In this document: positions 1-8,926 of the stretch, in pieces | How the letters are laid out: every line of letters begins with the position of its first letter | How positions within the stretch are numbered: the first letter of the stretch is position 1 | From: Draconibacterium mangrovi | GTDB lineage: Bacteria > Bacteroidota > Bacteroidia > Bacteroidales > Prolixibacteraceae | Assembly (NCBI RefSeq): GCF_010586825.1 | Contig: NZ_JAAAGB010000002.1 | Location: 186,001-250,000 of the forward strand | Reading direction: 5' to 3' | Length of the DNA: 64,000 nt | The notes under the pieces: generated by a model | What the model saw: only the letters and a program-made list of their open reading frames with translations | Told to the model about the DNA's origin: nothing | Databases searched by the model: none | Program-made: the position numbers and the translations under genes

Positions 1-195
1 TGGAAAGAACCACTCATATTTCTTAATCTTGCAGTTCTTATCTATTATGCCGGCAACCTGTTTTATTCGCTCCTGTTTAACCTTATTCTCGATTATTCAA
101 GAGAATTTGCCAAAATTACAAACTACTATTTTGTGGGGTTAAATACCTTATTTTATATCCTTGTGGCTATTGGTTTTTGGAAATCTGACCGTTAA
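1..195 (+). CDS. 3' end of a membrane protein (partial, starts before window)
   Basis: The frame starting at base 1 is open for 64 codons and stops with TAA at 193-195. It reads as two hydrophobic stretches: residues about 5-25, rich in Leu, Ile and Phe, and about 45-60, ending in GFWKSDR. This looks like the last membrane segments of an integral membrane protein cut by the window edge. The family cannot be told from this piece. It lies 131 bases upstream of a sensor kinase on the same strand; whether they share a transcript is unknown. Confidence 0.55.
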   Translation, partial: WKEPLIFLNLAVLIYYAGNLFYSLLFNLILDYSREFAKITNYYFVGLNTLFYILVAIGFWKSDR

Positions 196-326
196 TTTCT
201 AACTGTTGAAATAGATGATTTTCAGGGAAAATAAAATTCTCCGCTAGCACAATGTTCGAATATTATTTTGATTTTACAGAAAGTTCAATTTTGTTAACTA
301 TTTTAGCAATGACTAAAATGTGAATT

Positions 327-1118
327 GTGGAGGGAGCCGGGAATTCGGAAATATTATTGGTCTATTTAATTGGTACCATCGGCATGCTATTGTTGGCTGG
401 TGGCATCTTTTTCTTTTTTATAGCCTATCAGAAAAGATTATTGCAGAAACAACTGGAATTAAACCGTGTGGTTCAAAATCAGCAGGAAGAAATAATTAAA
501 AACACTATCCAGTCGCAGGAGAACGAACGCAAGCGTATAGCGCGCGATCTGCACGATGAGGTTGGTGCTATGCTTTCGGTGGTAAAACTGACTGTGGGGA
601 GGATTGAAAAAAAGGCAGAAGAAGGTAAAGCAAAAGAGCTTGCCAGCGAAACCAAAACCTATCTCGACGATGTAATTCTTCAGGTACGCCGCATTTCTCG
701 GTCGTTGTTGCCTCCGTCGTTGGAAAAGCTGGGATTGTATTTTGCGCTTGAAGAGTTGGCAGGGTGGGTGAATAAATCTGACCAGTTGGCTATCGAATGT
801 TGGAAAAGCGGAGAGCAATTTCGTTTTGAAAGCAATCAGGAGTTGGCCGTTTTCCGTATCGTGCAAGAACTGGTTAATAATGCCATTAAACACGCCGAGG
901 CATCGCGCATTTCAATAGAAATTCGATTTGAAAAACAGCTTGTTGCAGTTGTTGTTGGCGACGATGGAAAAGGATTTTTACTGGAAGAAAAAATACAAAC
1001 CGGACTTGGTTTACGAAACCTGGAAAGCCGGTCGGAAATGGCAAATGCAAAATTTAAAATGAAATCATCGCCGGGAAAAGGAACCCGCGCAATTATAGTT
1101 CTGCAAGCTGATGAGTGA
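327..1118 (+). CDS. Membrane-anchored sensor histidine kinase, NarL/DegS type (HisKA_3)
   Basis: 263-residue kinase with one N-terminal membrane helix (residues about 8-33), a short coiled segment, then a HisKA_3 dimerisation domain. The phospho-accepting His is H76 in RIARDLHDEVG. A HATPase domain follows, with the N box ELVNNAIKHAEAS (about 175-190) and the G boxes DDGKGF and GLGLRNLESR. There is no sensor domain, so the signal may come through the membrane segment or a partner such as a TPR protein. The start is GTG at 327, because an in-frame TGA at 321 blocks extension; the next in-frame ATG (384) would cut the membrane helix. The stop overlaps the response regulator start by 8 bases, showing translational coupling. 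Confidence 0.9.
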   Translation: MEGAGNSEILLVYLIGTIGMLLLAGGIFFFFIAYQKRLLQKQLELNRVVQNQQEEIIKNTIQSQENERKRIARDLHDEVGAMLSVVKLTVGRIEKKAEEGKAKELASETKTYLDDVILQVRRISRSLLPPSLEKLGLYFALEELAGWVNKSDQLAIECWKSGEQFRFESNQELAVFRIVQELVNNAIKHAEASRISIEIRFEKQLVAVVVGDDGKGFLLEEKIQTGLGLRNLESRSEMANAKFKMKSSPGKGTRAIIVLQADE

Positions 1119-1770
1119 TCAAAAAGTAGATATCGTGGTTATCGACGACCATAAACTTTTTAGAAAAGGGATGGTTGGCTTGTTAGACGATTTTGATATT
1201 GTTGAGAATATATACGAAGCCGGTAACGGAATAGAATTATTGGAACTGCTTTCAGAACTGGACAAAAAACCGGACTTGGTATTGCTTGATATTAATATGC
1301 CCGAAATGGATGGTGTTGAGGTAACCGGGCATTTACGAAAAGATTACCCTGATATTCGGATTTTAATACTAAGTATGGAAGAAGCTCCGCAACTGGTGGC
1401 TCACCTGGTTAACGAAGGAGTAAATGGTTACTTATTAAAAAATGCCGAGCCTGACGAGTTGGAGCTGGCCATTAAAAAAGTACTAAAAAACGATTTCTAC
1501 TTCTCGGGTAGTTTGTCGGGAGCAGTTCTGCAGGGATTAAAGAAAAATACGACCAAAGATTCAGCATTTCTGCTGAAGCTTACAAAGCGCGAAAGCGAGG
1601 TGTTGAAGCTGATTTGCGAAGAACTAACGGCCACCGAAATTGGTGAAAAACTTGGCCTTAGCGCACGCACCATCGAAGGGCATAAATACAACTTGCTTGA
1701 AAAAACCAAAACCAAAAATGTTGCAGGACTTGTAATCTTTGCCATAAAAAACAATCTCTATAAAATATAA
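1111..1770 (+). CDS. NarL/LuxR-family response regulator
   Basis: 219 residues. The receiver domain has the acidic pair D12/D13, phospho-acceptor D60 in LLDINMPEMDG and the conserved Lys K110 in GYLLKNAEP. A LuxR-type helix-turn-helix follows at about 155-215 (LTKRESEVLKLI, then LSARTIEGHKYNLLEKT). It is the cognate partner of the overlapping HisKA_3 kinase and should bind DNA as a dimer when phosphorylated. Targets are unknown. A strong terminator follows directly, so the pair forms its own transcript end. Confidence 0.93.
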   Translation: MSDQKVDIVVIDDHKLFRKGMVGLLDDFDIVENIYEAGNGIELLELLSELDKKPDLVLLDINMPEMDGVEVTGHLRKDYPDIRILILSMEEAPQLVAHLVNEGVNGYLLKNAEPDELELAIKKVLKNDFYFSGSLSGAVLQGLKKNTTKDSAFLLKLTKRESEVLKLICEELTATEIGEKLGLSARTIEGHKYNLLEKTKTKNVAGLVIFAIKNNLYKI

Positions 1771-1797
1771 AAGGAGCACAAAACCTGTGCTCCTTTT
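1770..1797 (+). terminator. Rho-independent terminator of the two-component pair
   Basis: Perfect 11-bp stem AAAGGAGCACA / TGTGCTCCTTT with a 5-base loop and a short T run, directly after the response regulator stop. Confidence 0.8.
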
Positions 1798-2091
1798 CGG
1801 ATTCCATCTTCTTATTTTTTATCACTGTGACTCAGGGAAATGGGACAGTGTATGTTGAAGTAAAATGTGTTGAAAGTTGTAGGATAAAAAATAACTAAAC
1901 AGAGGGGAGGAAATACAGTTCAGCGTTTGTGATGTGAATGTGTCTAACGAATGTGAATTTATTTTACGCTTCATTTCCATTGATGGATCCTTTAGTTGTT
2001 ATGGCAAAGTTCGGTAAGAATAATCAAAAAAAATAGCGTAGAAATACTCGATTTTAACCAGGTAATTCTACTTGGTTTTTATTATTAGGTC
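1798..2091. other. Non-coding gap between response regulator and ppdK
   Basis: No credible gene is seen. The only clear structure is a plus-strand terminator at 2056-2082, which no annotated plus-strand gene needs, since the response regulator already ends at 1797. A 17-codon frame at 1983-2036 is too short and unsupported to call. A small untranslated transcript is possible. Confidence 0.4.
2056..2082 (+). terminator. Plus-strand terminator with no assigned gene
   Basis: Stem AACCAGGTA / TACTTGGTT (one G-U pair), loop ATTC, followed by a T run. The opposite strand has no U tract here, so it works only for plus-strand transcription. Confidence 0.6.
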
Positions 2092-2123
2092 AAAAAAAAG
2101 AGCTACTCCGAAGAGCAGCTCTT
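2092..2123 (-). terminator. Rho-independent terminator of ppdK
   Basis: On the minus strand the stem AAGAGCTGCTC / GAGTAGCTCTT with loop TTCG runs into a T tract, 23 bases after the ppdK stop codon. Confidence 0.8.
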
Positions 2124-2145
2124 AATTATTTAGCTTAAATAATTT

Positions 2146-4848
2146 CTATTTTAAATTAGCTTGTGCAGCAGCTACTCGTGCAATTGGTACACGGTATGGA
2201 GAACAACTTACGTAGTCCATTCCAACACTGTCGCAGAACATCACTGACGAAGGTTCGCCACCATGCTCGCCACAAATACCAACTTTTAAATTCGGTTTTG
2301 TGCTGCGGCCTTTCTCAACACCAATTTTTACCACTTGACCAACACCTTCCTGGTCGAGTACCTGGAAAGGATCGTTCTTCAGAATACCTTTTTCTATATA
2401 AATAGGTAAGAATTTACCTGCATCGTCACGCGAGTAACCAAAGGTCATCTGTGTAAGGTCGTTTGTTCCGAACGAGAAGAACTCGGCATGCTCAGCTACT
2501 AAATCAGCGGTCATTGCAGCACGTGGAATTTCAATCATTGTTCCTACCATATAATCACATTTTGCACCTTTTTCAGCAAATACTTTTTCCGCAGTTGCGT
2601 TGATGATGTCTGCCTGTAATTTAAATTCTTTTACCGTACCAATAAGCGGAACCATAATCTCAGGACGAGCATCAACGCCTTTTTGCTTCAGGTTAACTGC
2701 AGCTTCTATAATGGCGCGTGCCTGCATTTCAGTAATTTCAGGATAAGTATTTCCCAAACGACATCCACGGTGGCCCAACATTGGGTTGAATTCGTGAAGA
2801 TCTTCAACCAGTGCTTTTACCTCTTCTACAGAAATGCCCATTTCGTCGGCCATCTCTTTTTGGTTGGCTTCTTCGTGTGGAACGAATTCGTGCAATGGCG
2901 GATCAAGCAAGCGAATGGTTACTCCGTAACCTGCCATAGCTTCCAAAATTCCCTCGAAATCTTCACGCTGGTAGGGTAATAATTTATCTAATGCTTTACG
3001 ACGATCAACCTCGGTTTTAGCCAAAATCATTTCGCGCATAGCTTTAATTCTTTCTCCTTCGAAGAACATGTGCTCTGTACGGCAAAGACCAATTCCCTGC
3101 GCTCCAAAGTCGCGTGCAACTTTTGCGTCGGCAGGAGAGTCGGCATTGGTACGAACTGTCATACGAGAGAATTTGTCGGCCAGATCCATAATTTTTGCGA
3201 AGTTACCGCTCAATTCCGGATCCATAGTCGCAACTTTACCATCATAAACCTCACCGGTTGATCCGTTTAACGAGATCCAGTCGCCTTCCTGAAATTCTTT
3301 TCCGTCGATGGTCATAATGCGGGTTTTGTAATTGATTTTTACATTACCTGCACCCGATACACAACATTTACCCATACCACGTGCTACTACTGCAGCGTGC
3401 GATGTCATACCTCCGCGGGCAGTTAAAATACCTTTGGCAATGTGCATACCTTCCAAATCTTCCGGCGATGTTTCAACACGTACCAAAACTGCTTCAGGAT
3501 ATTTGCTGGCTTCGTCGGCAAAGAAAACAACCTGTCCGGTTGCTGCACCTGGCGATGCCGGCAATCCTTTTGCCAATACATTTGCCGTTTTCATTGCTTC
3601 GGTGTCGAAAACAGGGTGAAGTAATTCATCCAGTTTGGCAGCGTCAATTCTTTTCAAAGCTGTTTTTTCGTCGATACGACCTTCTTCCAACATATCAACA
3701 GCAATATTTACCATTGCCGCACCTGTACGTTTTCCGTTACGGGTTTGCAGCAGCCACAATTTACCTTCCTGAATGGTAAATTCAAGATCCTGCATATCGC
3801 TGTAATGGTCCTCAAGCTTTTGCTGAGTTTCGTTCAACTGCCTGTACATTTCAGGCATCGCTTCTTCCAGTGAAGGATATTTTGAGGCTCTCTCTTCTTC
3901 GCTAACTCCCTGAAGAGCAGCCCATCTTTTTGACCCTTCGATTGTGATTTCCTGTGGAGTACGAATACCTGCAACAACGTCTTCACCTTGTGCGTCGATC
4001 AAATATTCGCCATTGAAGATGTCTTCTCCTGTAGCTGCGTCGCGGGTAAATGCAACACCTGTACCTGAATTCGATCCCATATTTCCGAATACCATGGCCT
4101 GGCAGTTTACAGCCGTTCCCCACTCATCAGGGATTTGCTCCAAACGACGGTACAAAATTGCACGGTCGTTGTTCCAGCTGTTAAATACGGCTGCAACAGA
4201 ACCCCAAAGTTGCTCCCATGGATCGGTTGGGAAATCTTTTCCGGTAACTTTTTTAACGGCAGCTTTAAAACGCTTAACCAGTTCCTGTAAGTCTTCAGTA
4301 GTGAATTGCGTATCTAATGCAATACCTTTTTCTTCTTTTAACTGATCTATAATCTCTTCAAAAGGATCATGCTCTTCTTTGCTGGCAGGTTTCATTTCCA
4401 TTACCACATCGCCATACATTTGTACAAAACGACGGTATGAGTCCCAGGCAAATCGGGAATTCCCCGATTTTTTAGCAATACCTTCAACGGCATCGTCGTT
4501 CATCCCCAGGTTCAGAACGGTGTCCATCATTCCGGGCATTGATGCACGTGCACCCGATCTTACCGACATCAAGCATGGATTTTCTTTGCTTCCAAATTCT
4601 GTTCCAGTTAATTTCTCAACCAGTGCCACTGCGGCTTCAACTTCTGGCTTTATCAGGTCGAACGTTGCTTGCTGACCTTTTTCATTGTACATGGTACAAA
4701 CTTCTGTTGTAATTGTAAATCCGGGAGGTACAGGTACTCCAATAAGGTTCATCTCTGCAAGGTTGGCACCTTTACCTCCTAGAAGGTTTTTCATGTCTGC
4801 TTTACCTTCTGCCTGTCCGGCTCCGAAAGTATATACATGTTTTGTCAT
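2146..4848 (-). CDS. ppdK: Pyruvate, phosphate dikinase
   Basis: 900 residues, the usual full length. The order is ATP-grasp nucleotide-binding domain (N-terminal, GGKGANLAEM near residue 25), phosphohistidine domain with the swivelling His near residue 484 in GGMTSHAAVVARGMG, and a C-terminal PEP/pyruvate barrel ending with the catalytic Cys region KVGICGEHGGEPSS (near 859). The family interconverts ATP, phosphate and pyruvate with AMP, PPi and PEP in the cytosol. In anaerobic Bacteroidota it can run glycolytically or gluconeogenically. The gene is monocistronic, with its own terminator. A membrane pyrophosphatase at 25.97 kb could consume or supply its PPi, which is an inference from gene content. 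Confidence 0.97.
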   Translation of the reverse strand: MTKHVYTFGAGQAEGKADMKNLLGGKGANLAEMNLIGVPVPPGFTITTEVCTMYNEKGQQATFDLIKPEVEAAVALVEKLTGTEFGSKENPCLMSVRSGARASMPGMMDTVLNLGMNDDAVEGIAKKSGNSRFAWDSYRRFVQMYGDVVMEMKPASKEEHDPFEEIIDQLKEEKGIALDTQFTTEDLQELVKRFKAAVKKVTGKDFPTDPWEQLWGSVAAVFNSWNNDRAILYRRLEQIPDEWGTAVNCQAMVFGNMGSNSGTGVAFTRDAATGEDIFNGEYLIDAQGEDVVAGIRTPQEITIEGSKRWAALQGVSEEERASKYPSLEEAMPEMYRQLNETQQKLEDHYSDMQDLEFTIQEGKLWLLQTRNGKRTGAAMVNIAVDMLEEGRIDEKTALKRIDAAKLDELLHPVFDTEAMKTANVLAKGLPASPGAATGQVVFFADEASKYPEAVLVRVETSPEDLEGMHIAKGILTARGGMTSHAAVVARGMGKCCVSGAGNVKINYKTRIMTIDGKEFQEGDWISLNGSTGEVYDGKVATMDPELSGNFAKIMDLADKFSRMTVRTNADSPADAKVARDFGAQGIGLCRTEHMFFEGERIKAMREMILAKTEVDRRKALDKLLPYQREDFEGILEAMAGYGVTIRLLDPPLHEFVPHEEANQKEMADEMGISVEEVKALVEDLHEFNPMLGHRGCRLGNTYPEITEMQARAIIEAAVNLKQKGVDARPEIMVPLIGTVKEFKLQADIINATAEKVFAEKGAKCDYMVGTMIEIPRAAMTADLVAEHAEFFSFGTNDLTQMTFGYSRDDAGKFLPIYIEKGILKNDPFQVLDQEGVGQVVKIGVEKGRSTKPNLKVGICGEHGGEPSSVMFCDSVGMDYVSCSPYRVPIARVAAAQANLK

Positions 4849-5166
4849 AAAATTGAAATTTTAGTTATAATAAAATAGAATTAGATTCATTATTGAAATG
4901 GAATGCTAAAGTAACTTTATTTTTCCACTTTAGAAAGTTTTTAAACTGCTTTAAAGCCTGTTTTAGAGGCATGTATCGTAATGTATTTAAACATTGTTCT
5001 ATTTGTATATGTCTGATTTGCTTTAATAGCATATTGTTTGTATAAATGCTGTTTTTAGTGCTAATGATTTTTTCGTTCTGTCTCTGCATTTGTTTTTCCG
5101 AACGTATGAAAAACCATTTTGTTTACACCATAAAACAGCAAGTTTATTTCTTGAAAACGAAGTGTT
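4849..5166. other. AT-rich region upstream of ppdK
   Basis: AT-rich DNA between the ppdK start (minus) and the first small-RNA unit (plus). It should hold the ppdK promoter and leader, but no exact TAnnTTTG box was found on the minus strand. The 74-codon minus-strand frame at 4865-5089 has no recognisable features. Confidence 0.35.
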
Positions 5167-5291
5167 AACATTCTTTAACTTCCGTTGATACGCGTTAACT
5201 AAAATGCGCCGTATTTTTGTAGCATAGAATTTGAATAGTTTAAGTGTTTTTTCATAGAGAATAGATTTGGTTAGGTTAGGAAACAGAGATG
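5167..5291 (+). repeat. Tandem duplicated unit, copy A
   Basis: About 125 bp nearly identical to 5393-5516, with an offset of 226 bp. The first roughly 58 bases, covering the promoter, appear identical. The rest differs by single-base indels and substitutions, and the downstream hairpins then diverge in sequence while keeping the fold. Unique DNA at about 5316-5392 separates the copies. Confidence 0.9.
5212..5219 (+). promoter_or_regulatory. Promoter -7 box of small RNA A
   Basis: TATTTTTG matches the Bacteroidota -7 consensus TAnnTTTG. An upstream stretch of about 45 bases, containing GTTGATACGCGTTAAC, is identical in copy B, suggesting a shared regulator or polymerase contact. Confidence 0.7.
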
Positions 5292-5316
5292 AGTTTAAAA
5301 CATCTCTGTTTTTTTA
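5226..5316 (+). ncRNA. Candidate small RNA A (about 90 nt)
   Basis: Promoter box, about 60 bases of body and an intrinsic terminator follow one another with no open frame of useful length. The predicted transcript starts about 7 bases after the -7 box and ends in the T run near 5315. The body has few complementary stretches and includes the repeated words GGTTAGGTTAGG just before the terminator. The family is unknown; it is not like 6S, tmRNA or RNase P in size or sequence. The start is inferred from promoter spacing. Confidence 0.65.
5281..5315 (+). terminator. Terminator of small RNA A
   Basis: 11-bp perfect stem AAACAGAGATG / CATCTCTGTTT with a 9-base loop and a run of T. Confidence 0.85.
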
Positions 5317-5392
5317 TGCCCATTCTTTTGATGAAAATCTGCTTGAAGTTTTCAATGTTTTTTCTTCAGATAACTACAAATTCCATTGTTAT

Positions 5393-5516
5393 AACATTCT
5401 TTAACTTCCGTTGATACGCGTTAACTAAAATGCGCCGTATTTTTGTAGCATAGATTTGAATAGTTTAAGTGTTTTTTTCATAGAAATAGATTTGGTTAGG
5501 TTAGGAAACAGAGATA
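5393..5516 (+). repeat. Tandem duplicated unit, copy B
   Basis: Second copy of the 5167-5291 unit. Small indels distinguish it: one A fewer after AGCATAGA, one T more in the T run near 5475, and ATAGAAATAG against ATAGAGAATAG. Confidence 0.9.
5438..5445 (+). promoter_or_regulatory. Promoter -7 box of small RNA B
   Basis: TATTTTTG in the same context as copy A, with identical upstream sequence. Confidence 0.7.
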
Positions 5517-5541
5517 ATGTTGATTGTCTCTGTTTTTTTAT
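5452..5541 (+). ncRNA. Candidate small RNA B (about 90 nt)
   Basis: Paralogue of small RNA A with the same order of promoter, body and terminator. The terminator loop and stem tip have diverged while the helix is kept, the pattern expected of a functional RNA rather than a recent neutral copy. It ends about 145 bases before clpB, and a separate promoter box for clpB lies between them. Confidence 0.65.
5506..5541 (+). terminator. Terminator of small RNA B
   Basis: 13-bp stem AAACAGAGATAAT / ATTGTCTCTGTTT with one T-G pair and the loop GTTG, then a T run. Confidence 0.85.
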
Positions 5542-5597
5542 GCCTAAAACTGCCACTTTTTCATACATATTTCCACTTTTCTGAAATTGTTTCTGTA

Positions 5598-5605
5598 TAT
5601 TTTTG
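5598..5605 (+). promoter_or_regulatory. Candidate clpB promoter -7 box
   Basis: TATTTTTG, exact match to TAnnTTTG, 81 bases before the clpB ATG. No CIRCE inverted repeat (HrcA operator) was seen. Confidence 0.5.
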
Positions 5606-5686
5606 TGTTGTTGCGACATTCTGTCTGTCAGTTGGTTATGGCTTGAATGTTGTTTCTGGTATTCTCGAAATTTAATACATAAAGCC

Positions 5687-8275
5687 ATGAATTTTAATAA
5701 TTTCACCATAAAATCGCAGGAAGCCATTCAACAGGCTTTTCAAATTGCCCAGGGAAACAACCAACAGGCAATTGAAACCGGTCATATTCTTCGCGGAGTA
5801 CTTCATTCTGCCGAAAATGTTACCGGGTTTTTACTTAAAAAACTGGATGTTAACGTTCCTATTTTCATACAGGCACTCGATCAGATTATTCAATCGTATC
5901 CAAAAGTTTCCGGAGCTGAACAGTACCTTTCTTCCGGTGCAAATCAGGCCTTGCAAAAAGCACTTGGCCTGGCACAGGAAATGGGCGACCAGTATGTTTC
6001 TGTTGAGCACATTTTAATGGCGCTGCTCGAAGTAAAAGACAATACCAGTCGTTTGATGAAGGATAATGGTATTGCAAAAAAAGAGCTGAAACTGGCCATC
6101 GAAGAATTACGGAAAGGATCGAAAGTTGATAGCCAAACTGCTGAAGACAAGTTCAATTCGTTAAATCGTTTTGCGATCAACCTGAATGAGCGTGCCCGCT
6201 CGGGCAAACTCGACCCGGTTATTGGGCGTGATGATGAGATTCGCCGTATTCTGCAAATCCTTTCGCGCCGCACAAAAAACAACCCGATTTTGCTGGGTGA
6301 GCCGGGAACCGGAAAAACAGCAATTGCAGAAGGACTGGCACACCGTATTGTGCGTGGCGATGTACCCGAAAACCTGAAATCGAAACAGGTATTTTCGCTG
6401 GACATGGGGGCTTTGGTTGCCGGGGCAAAATACAAAGGTGAGTTCGAGGAGCGATTAAAAGCCGTAGTAAACGAAGTTGTTCAATCGAACGATGAGGTAA
6501 TTCTGTTTATCGACGAGATTCACACGCTGGTAGGTGCCGGAAAAGGTGAAGGAGCAATGGATGCTGCCAACATTTTAAAACCTGCATTGGCACGTGGAGA
6601 GCTGCGTGCTGTTGGTGCAACAACACTGGCCGAGTATCAGAAATATTTCGAAAAAGATAAAGCTTTGGAGCGTCGTTTCCAGATCGTACATGTTGATGAG
6701 CCGGATACTTTAAGTGCCATTTCAATTTTGCGTGGTATTAAAGAGAAATATGAAAACCACCATAAGGTTCAGATAAAAGATGATGCTATAATTGCATCGG
6801 TTGAATTGTCGCAGCGTTATATTTCCGACCGGTTTTTGCCCGATAAAGCTATCGATTTAATGGATGAAGCTGCGGCAAAACTTCGTCTGGAAATTGATTC
6901 TGTGCCCGAGGAACTGGATGAAATTCAGCGCCGGGTAAAACAGCTGGAGATTGAACGGGAAGCAATAAAACGTGAAAATGATACCCGTAAATTAAATTCG
7001 CTGCATGAAGAAATTTCGAATTTAAAAGAGGAACAATCACGTTTGCGTGCCAAATGGCAATCAGAGAAATCGGCAATTGAAGCCATTCAGAAAAAGAAAG
7101 AAGAGATTGAAACTTATAAGTTTGAAGCTGAACAAGCCGAGCGTGACGGGGATTATGGTCGGGTGGCAGAGTTGCGCTACGGTAAAGTAAAAGAGGCTGA
7201 GGCCGAAATTGAAAAGCTGCAGGCCGAGCTGGAAAAAATGAAAAAAGGTGAAAACCTGATTAAAGAAGAAGTTGATACGGAAGATATTGCCGAAGTGGTG
7301 GCACGCTGGACCGGTATTCCGGTTTCGAAAATGTTGCAGAGCGAACGCGAAAAGTTACTGCACATGGAAGACGAGCTGCATAACCGGGTAATCGGACAGA
7401 ACGAAGCTATTGGTGCCATTTCGGATGCAGTGCGCCGCAGCCGTGCCGGATTACAGGACGAAAAACGCCCAATTGGTTCTTTCATATTTTTGGGAACAAC
7501 GGGGGTTGGAAAAACAGAGCTGGCAAAAGCCCTGGCCGAATACCTGTTCAACGACGAGAATATGATCACCCGTATCGACATGTCGGAATACCAGGAGAAA
7601 TTCTCGGTAACCCGTTTGATCGGTTCGCCTCCGGGATATGTGGGTTACGACGAAGGTGGTCAGTTGACTGAGGCCGTGCGGCACAAACCATATTCTGTGG
7701 TGCTTTTCGACGAGATCGAGAAAGCGCACCCCGATGTTTTTAATGTGTTGCTTCAGGTTCTGGACGATGGACGTTTGACCGATAATAAAGGCCGCACTGT
7801 AAACTTTAAGAATACAATTATTATCATGACATCGAACCTGGGATCGCACATTATTCAGGAAAATTACGAAACCATGAATGATAGCAATGAATTCCAGGTG
7901 CTGGACAAAACGCGTAACCAGTTGTTGGAAATGTTGCGGAAAACAATACGTCCGGAGTTCCTGAACCGTATTGATGAAACCATTGTATTTACACCACTCT
8001 CGAAAGAAGCGATTAAAGAAATCGTTCGCCTGCAGTTTGAGCAAATTGTAAAACGTTTGTCGGCAAGTGAGCTGAAAATTGAGTTAAGCGAAAAAGCAAA
8101 CGAGTGGTTGTCGACTGTTGGATACGATCCACATTTTGGAGCTCGTCCGGTAAAACGTGTGCTTCAACGGTTTGTGCTGAATGAATTATCGAAACGGATA
8201 CTTTCGGGTAAGGTCGACAAGTCGAAACCCATTGTAATCGATTTTGAAAATGATTCGTTGGTTTTCAGCAATTAA
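5687..8275 (+). CDS. clpB: ATP-dependent disaggregase ClpB
   Basis: 862 residues from ATG 5687. The frame is open to 5603, but the added residues are Cys/Trp-rich and not ClpB-like, while [15 protein letters not shown] is the usual ClpB N-terminus. Order: Clp_N double repeat (1-145), AAA1 with Walker [10 protein letters not shown] (about 204), coiled-coil middle domain (about 400-530) that marks ClpB rather than ClpA/C, AAA2 with Walker [10 protein letters not shown] (about 603), and a C-terminal D2-small domain. Hexameric cytosolic chaperone that threads aggregated proteins together with DnaK. Monocistronic. The terminator hairpin at 8299-8331 sits inside the 3' end of the convergent gene. 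Confidence 0.97.
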   Translation: MNFNNFTIKSQEAIQQAFQIAQGNNQQAIETGHILRGVLHSAENVTGFLLKKLDVNVPIFIQALDQIIQSYPKVSGAEQYLSSGANQALQKALGLAQEMGDQYVSVEHILMALLEVKDNTSRLMKDNGIAKKELKLAIEELRKGSKVDSQTAEDKFNSLNRFAINLNERARSGKLDPVIGRDDEIRRILQILSRRTKNNPILLGEPGTGKTAIAEGLAHRIVRGDVPENLKSKQVFSLDMGALVAGAKYKGEFEERLKAVVNEVVQSNDEVILFIDEIHTLVGAGKGEGAMDAANILKPALARGELRAVGATTLAEYQKYFEKDKALERRFQIVHVDEPDTLSAISILRGIKEKYENHHKVQIKDDAIIASVELSQRYISDRFLPDKAIDLMDEAAAKLRLEIDSVPEELDEIQRRVKQLEIEREAIKRENDTRKLNSLHEEISNLKEEQSRLRAKWQSEKSAIEAIQKKKEEIETYKFEAEQAERDGDYGRVAELRYGKVKEAEAEIEKLQAELEKMKKGENLIKEEVDTEDIAEVVARWTGIPVSKMLQSEREKLLHMEDELHNRVIGQNEAIGAISDAVRRSRAGLQDEKRPIGSFIFLGTTGVGKTELAKALAEYLFNDENMITRIDMSEYQEKFSVTRLIGSPPGYVGYDEGGQLTEAVRHKPYSVVLFDEIEKAHPDVFNVLLQVLDDGRLTDNKGRTVNFKNTIIIMTSNLGSHIIQENYETMNDSNEFQVLDKTRNQLLEMLRKTIRPEFLNRIDETIVFTPLSKEAIKEIVRLQFEQIVKRLSASELKIELSEKANEWLSTVGYDPHFGARPVKRVLQRFVLNELSKRILSGKVDKSKPIVIDFENDSLVFSN

Positions 8276-8287
8276 AGAATACTAAAT

Positions 8288-8917
8288 TTATACTTTTAAG
8301 ACGGCTCTCACAGGGGAGCCGTCTGCTTTTTCATACGGTAGCGGGAAACACGAAAATTCTCCCGATGTTGCTTCCAAATCTTCAGGGAAGATAAGATTTT
8401 CAATAATAATCATGCCTTTATTGAAAATAGCGTAGTGGTTGTTGTAATCGGTACTTTTAACCGGATCAGCTGATATGGTATCAAAGCCAACTCCTTTTAG
8501 TTCGAATTGTAATAAGAATTGGAGAGCTTGAGCAGAAAGTGTTGGAAATGCGTCAAAGTACTTTTGGACTCCCCAAAACTTACTCCATCCTGTTTTAAAC
8601 AAAACAAATGCTGTATCTGCCAGGTCTTTTTCAAATGGAGTTAAAATATCCTTTTCGATAAAATTTCTGCCTGTTTCCACCTCAATTATTAAAGCCTTTC
8701 CGTGAAAACAGGAAACATCCAGTTCATCCAGTGTTTTTCCATTTTCAAGCATGTGGGCCGGAGCATCGATATGCGTGCCCAAATGCGAATGAATATGAAA
8801 CCGCGTTTCTCGATAACCGTTTTTCTCAATGTTAGATATTTGCTTAAACTCCGGTTCAACATCGCCGGGGAAAACCGGGCTGTTATTATTTAATAAATGG
8901 GATAGATCGTAGATCAT
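8288..8917 (-). CDS. Cyclase family protein (kynurenine formamidase-like metal hydrolase)
   Basis: 209 residues. The signature metal site HSHLGTHIDAPAHM (H45, H49, D51, H55) matches the PF04199 motif HxGTHxDxPxH, which binds Zn or Mn. Members hydrolyse N-formylkynurenine or related amides and lactones. No tryptophan-catabolism gene lies nearby, so the substrate is unknown. Its start is 9 bases from the stop of the HPt gene, so the two are probably co-transcribed. The tail of this gene carries a hairpin that probably also terminates clpB. Confidence 0.85.
   Translation of the reverse strand: MIYDLSHLLNNNSPVFPGDVEPEFKQISNIEKNGYRETRFHIHSHLGTHIDAPAHMLENGKTLDELDVSCFHGKALIIEVETGRNFIEKDILTPFEKDLADTAFVLFKTGWSKFWGVQKYFDAFPTLSAQALQFLLQFELKGVGFDTISADPVKSTDYNNHYAIFNKGMIIIENLIFPEDLEATSGEFSCFPLPYEKADGSPVRAVLKV
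8299..8331 (+). terminator. Likely clpB terminator inside the convergent cyclase gene
   Basis: Stem AGACGGCTC / GAGCCGTCT with an 8-base loop and a run of five T. It overlaps the last codons of the minus-strand cyclase gene. Confidence 0.55.
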
Positions 8918-8926
8918 TCTTTAAAA

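Noticed and set aside
1983-2036. 17-codon frame in the gap after the response regulator
   Set aside because: Too short, with no coding evidence; the terminator at 2056 is better explained by an untranslated RNA or as a back-up.
4865-5089. 74-residue minus-strand frame ahead of ppdK
   Set aside because: Low-complexity, Asn/Lys/Gln-rich composition in AT-rich DNA, no recognised motif or promoter.
5603-5686. N-terminal extension of ClpB
   Set aside because: Cys/Trp-rich residues not seen in ClpB; it overlaps the promoter box. ATG 5687 gives the standard start.
5500-5686. CIRCE heat-shock operator before clpB
   Set aside because: No TTAGCACTC-N9-GAGTGCTAA repeat is present.
5425-5727. 100-residue minus-strand frame over small RNA B and the clpB start
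   Set aside because: It runs antisense through the duplicated unit and the clpB N-terminus; no equivalent frame was supported in copy A.
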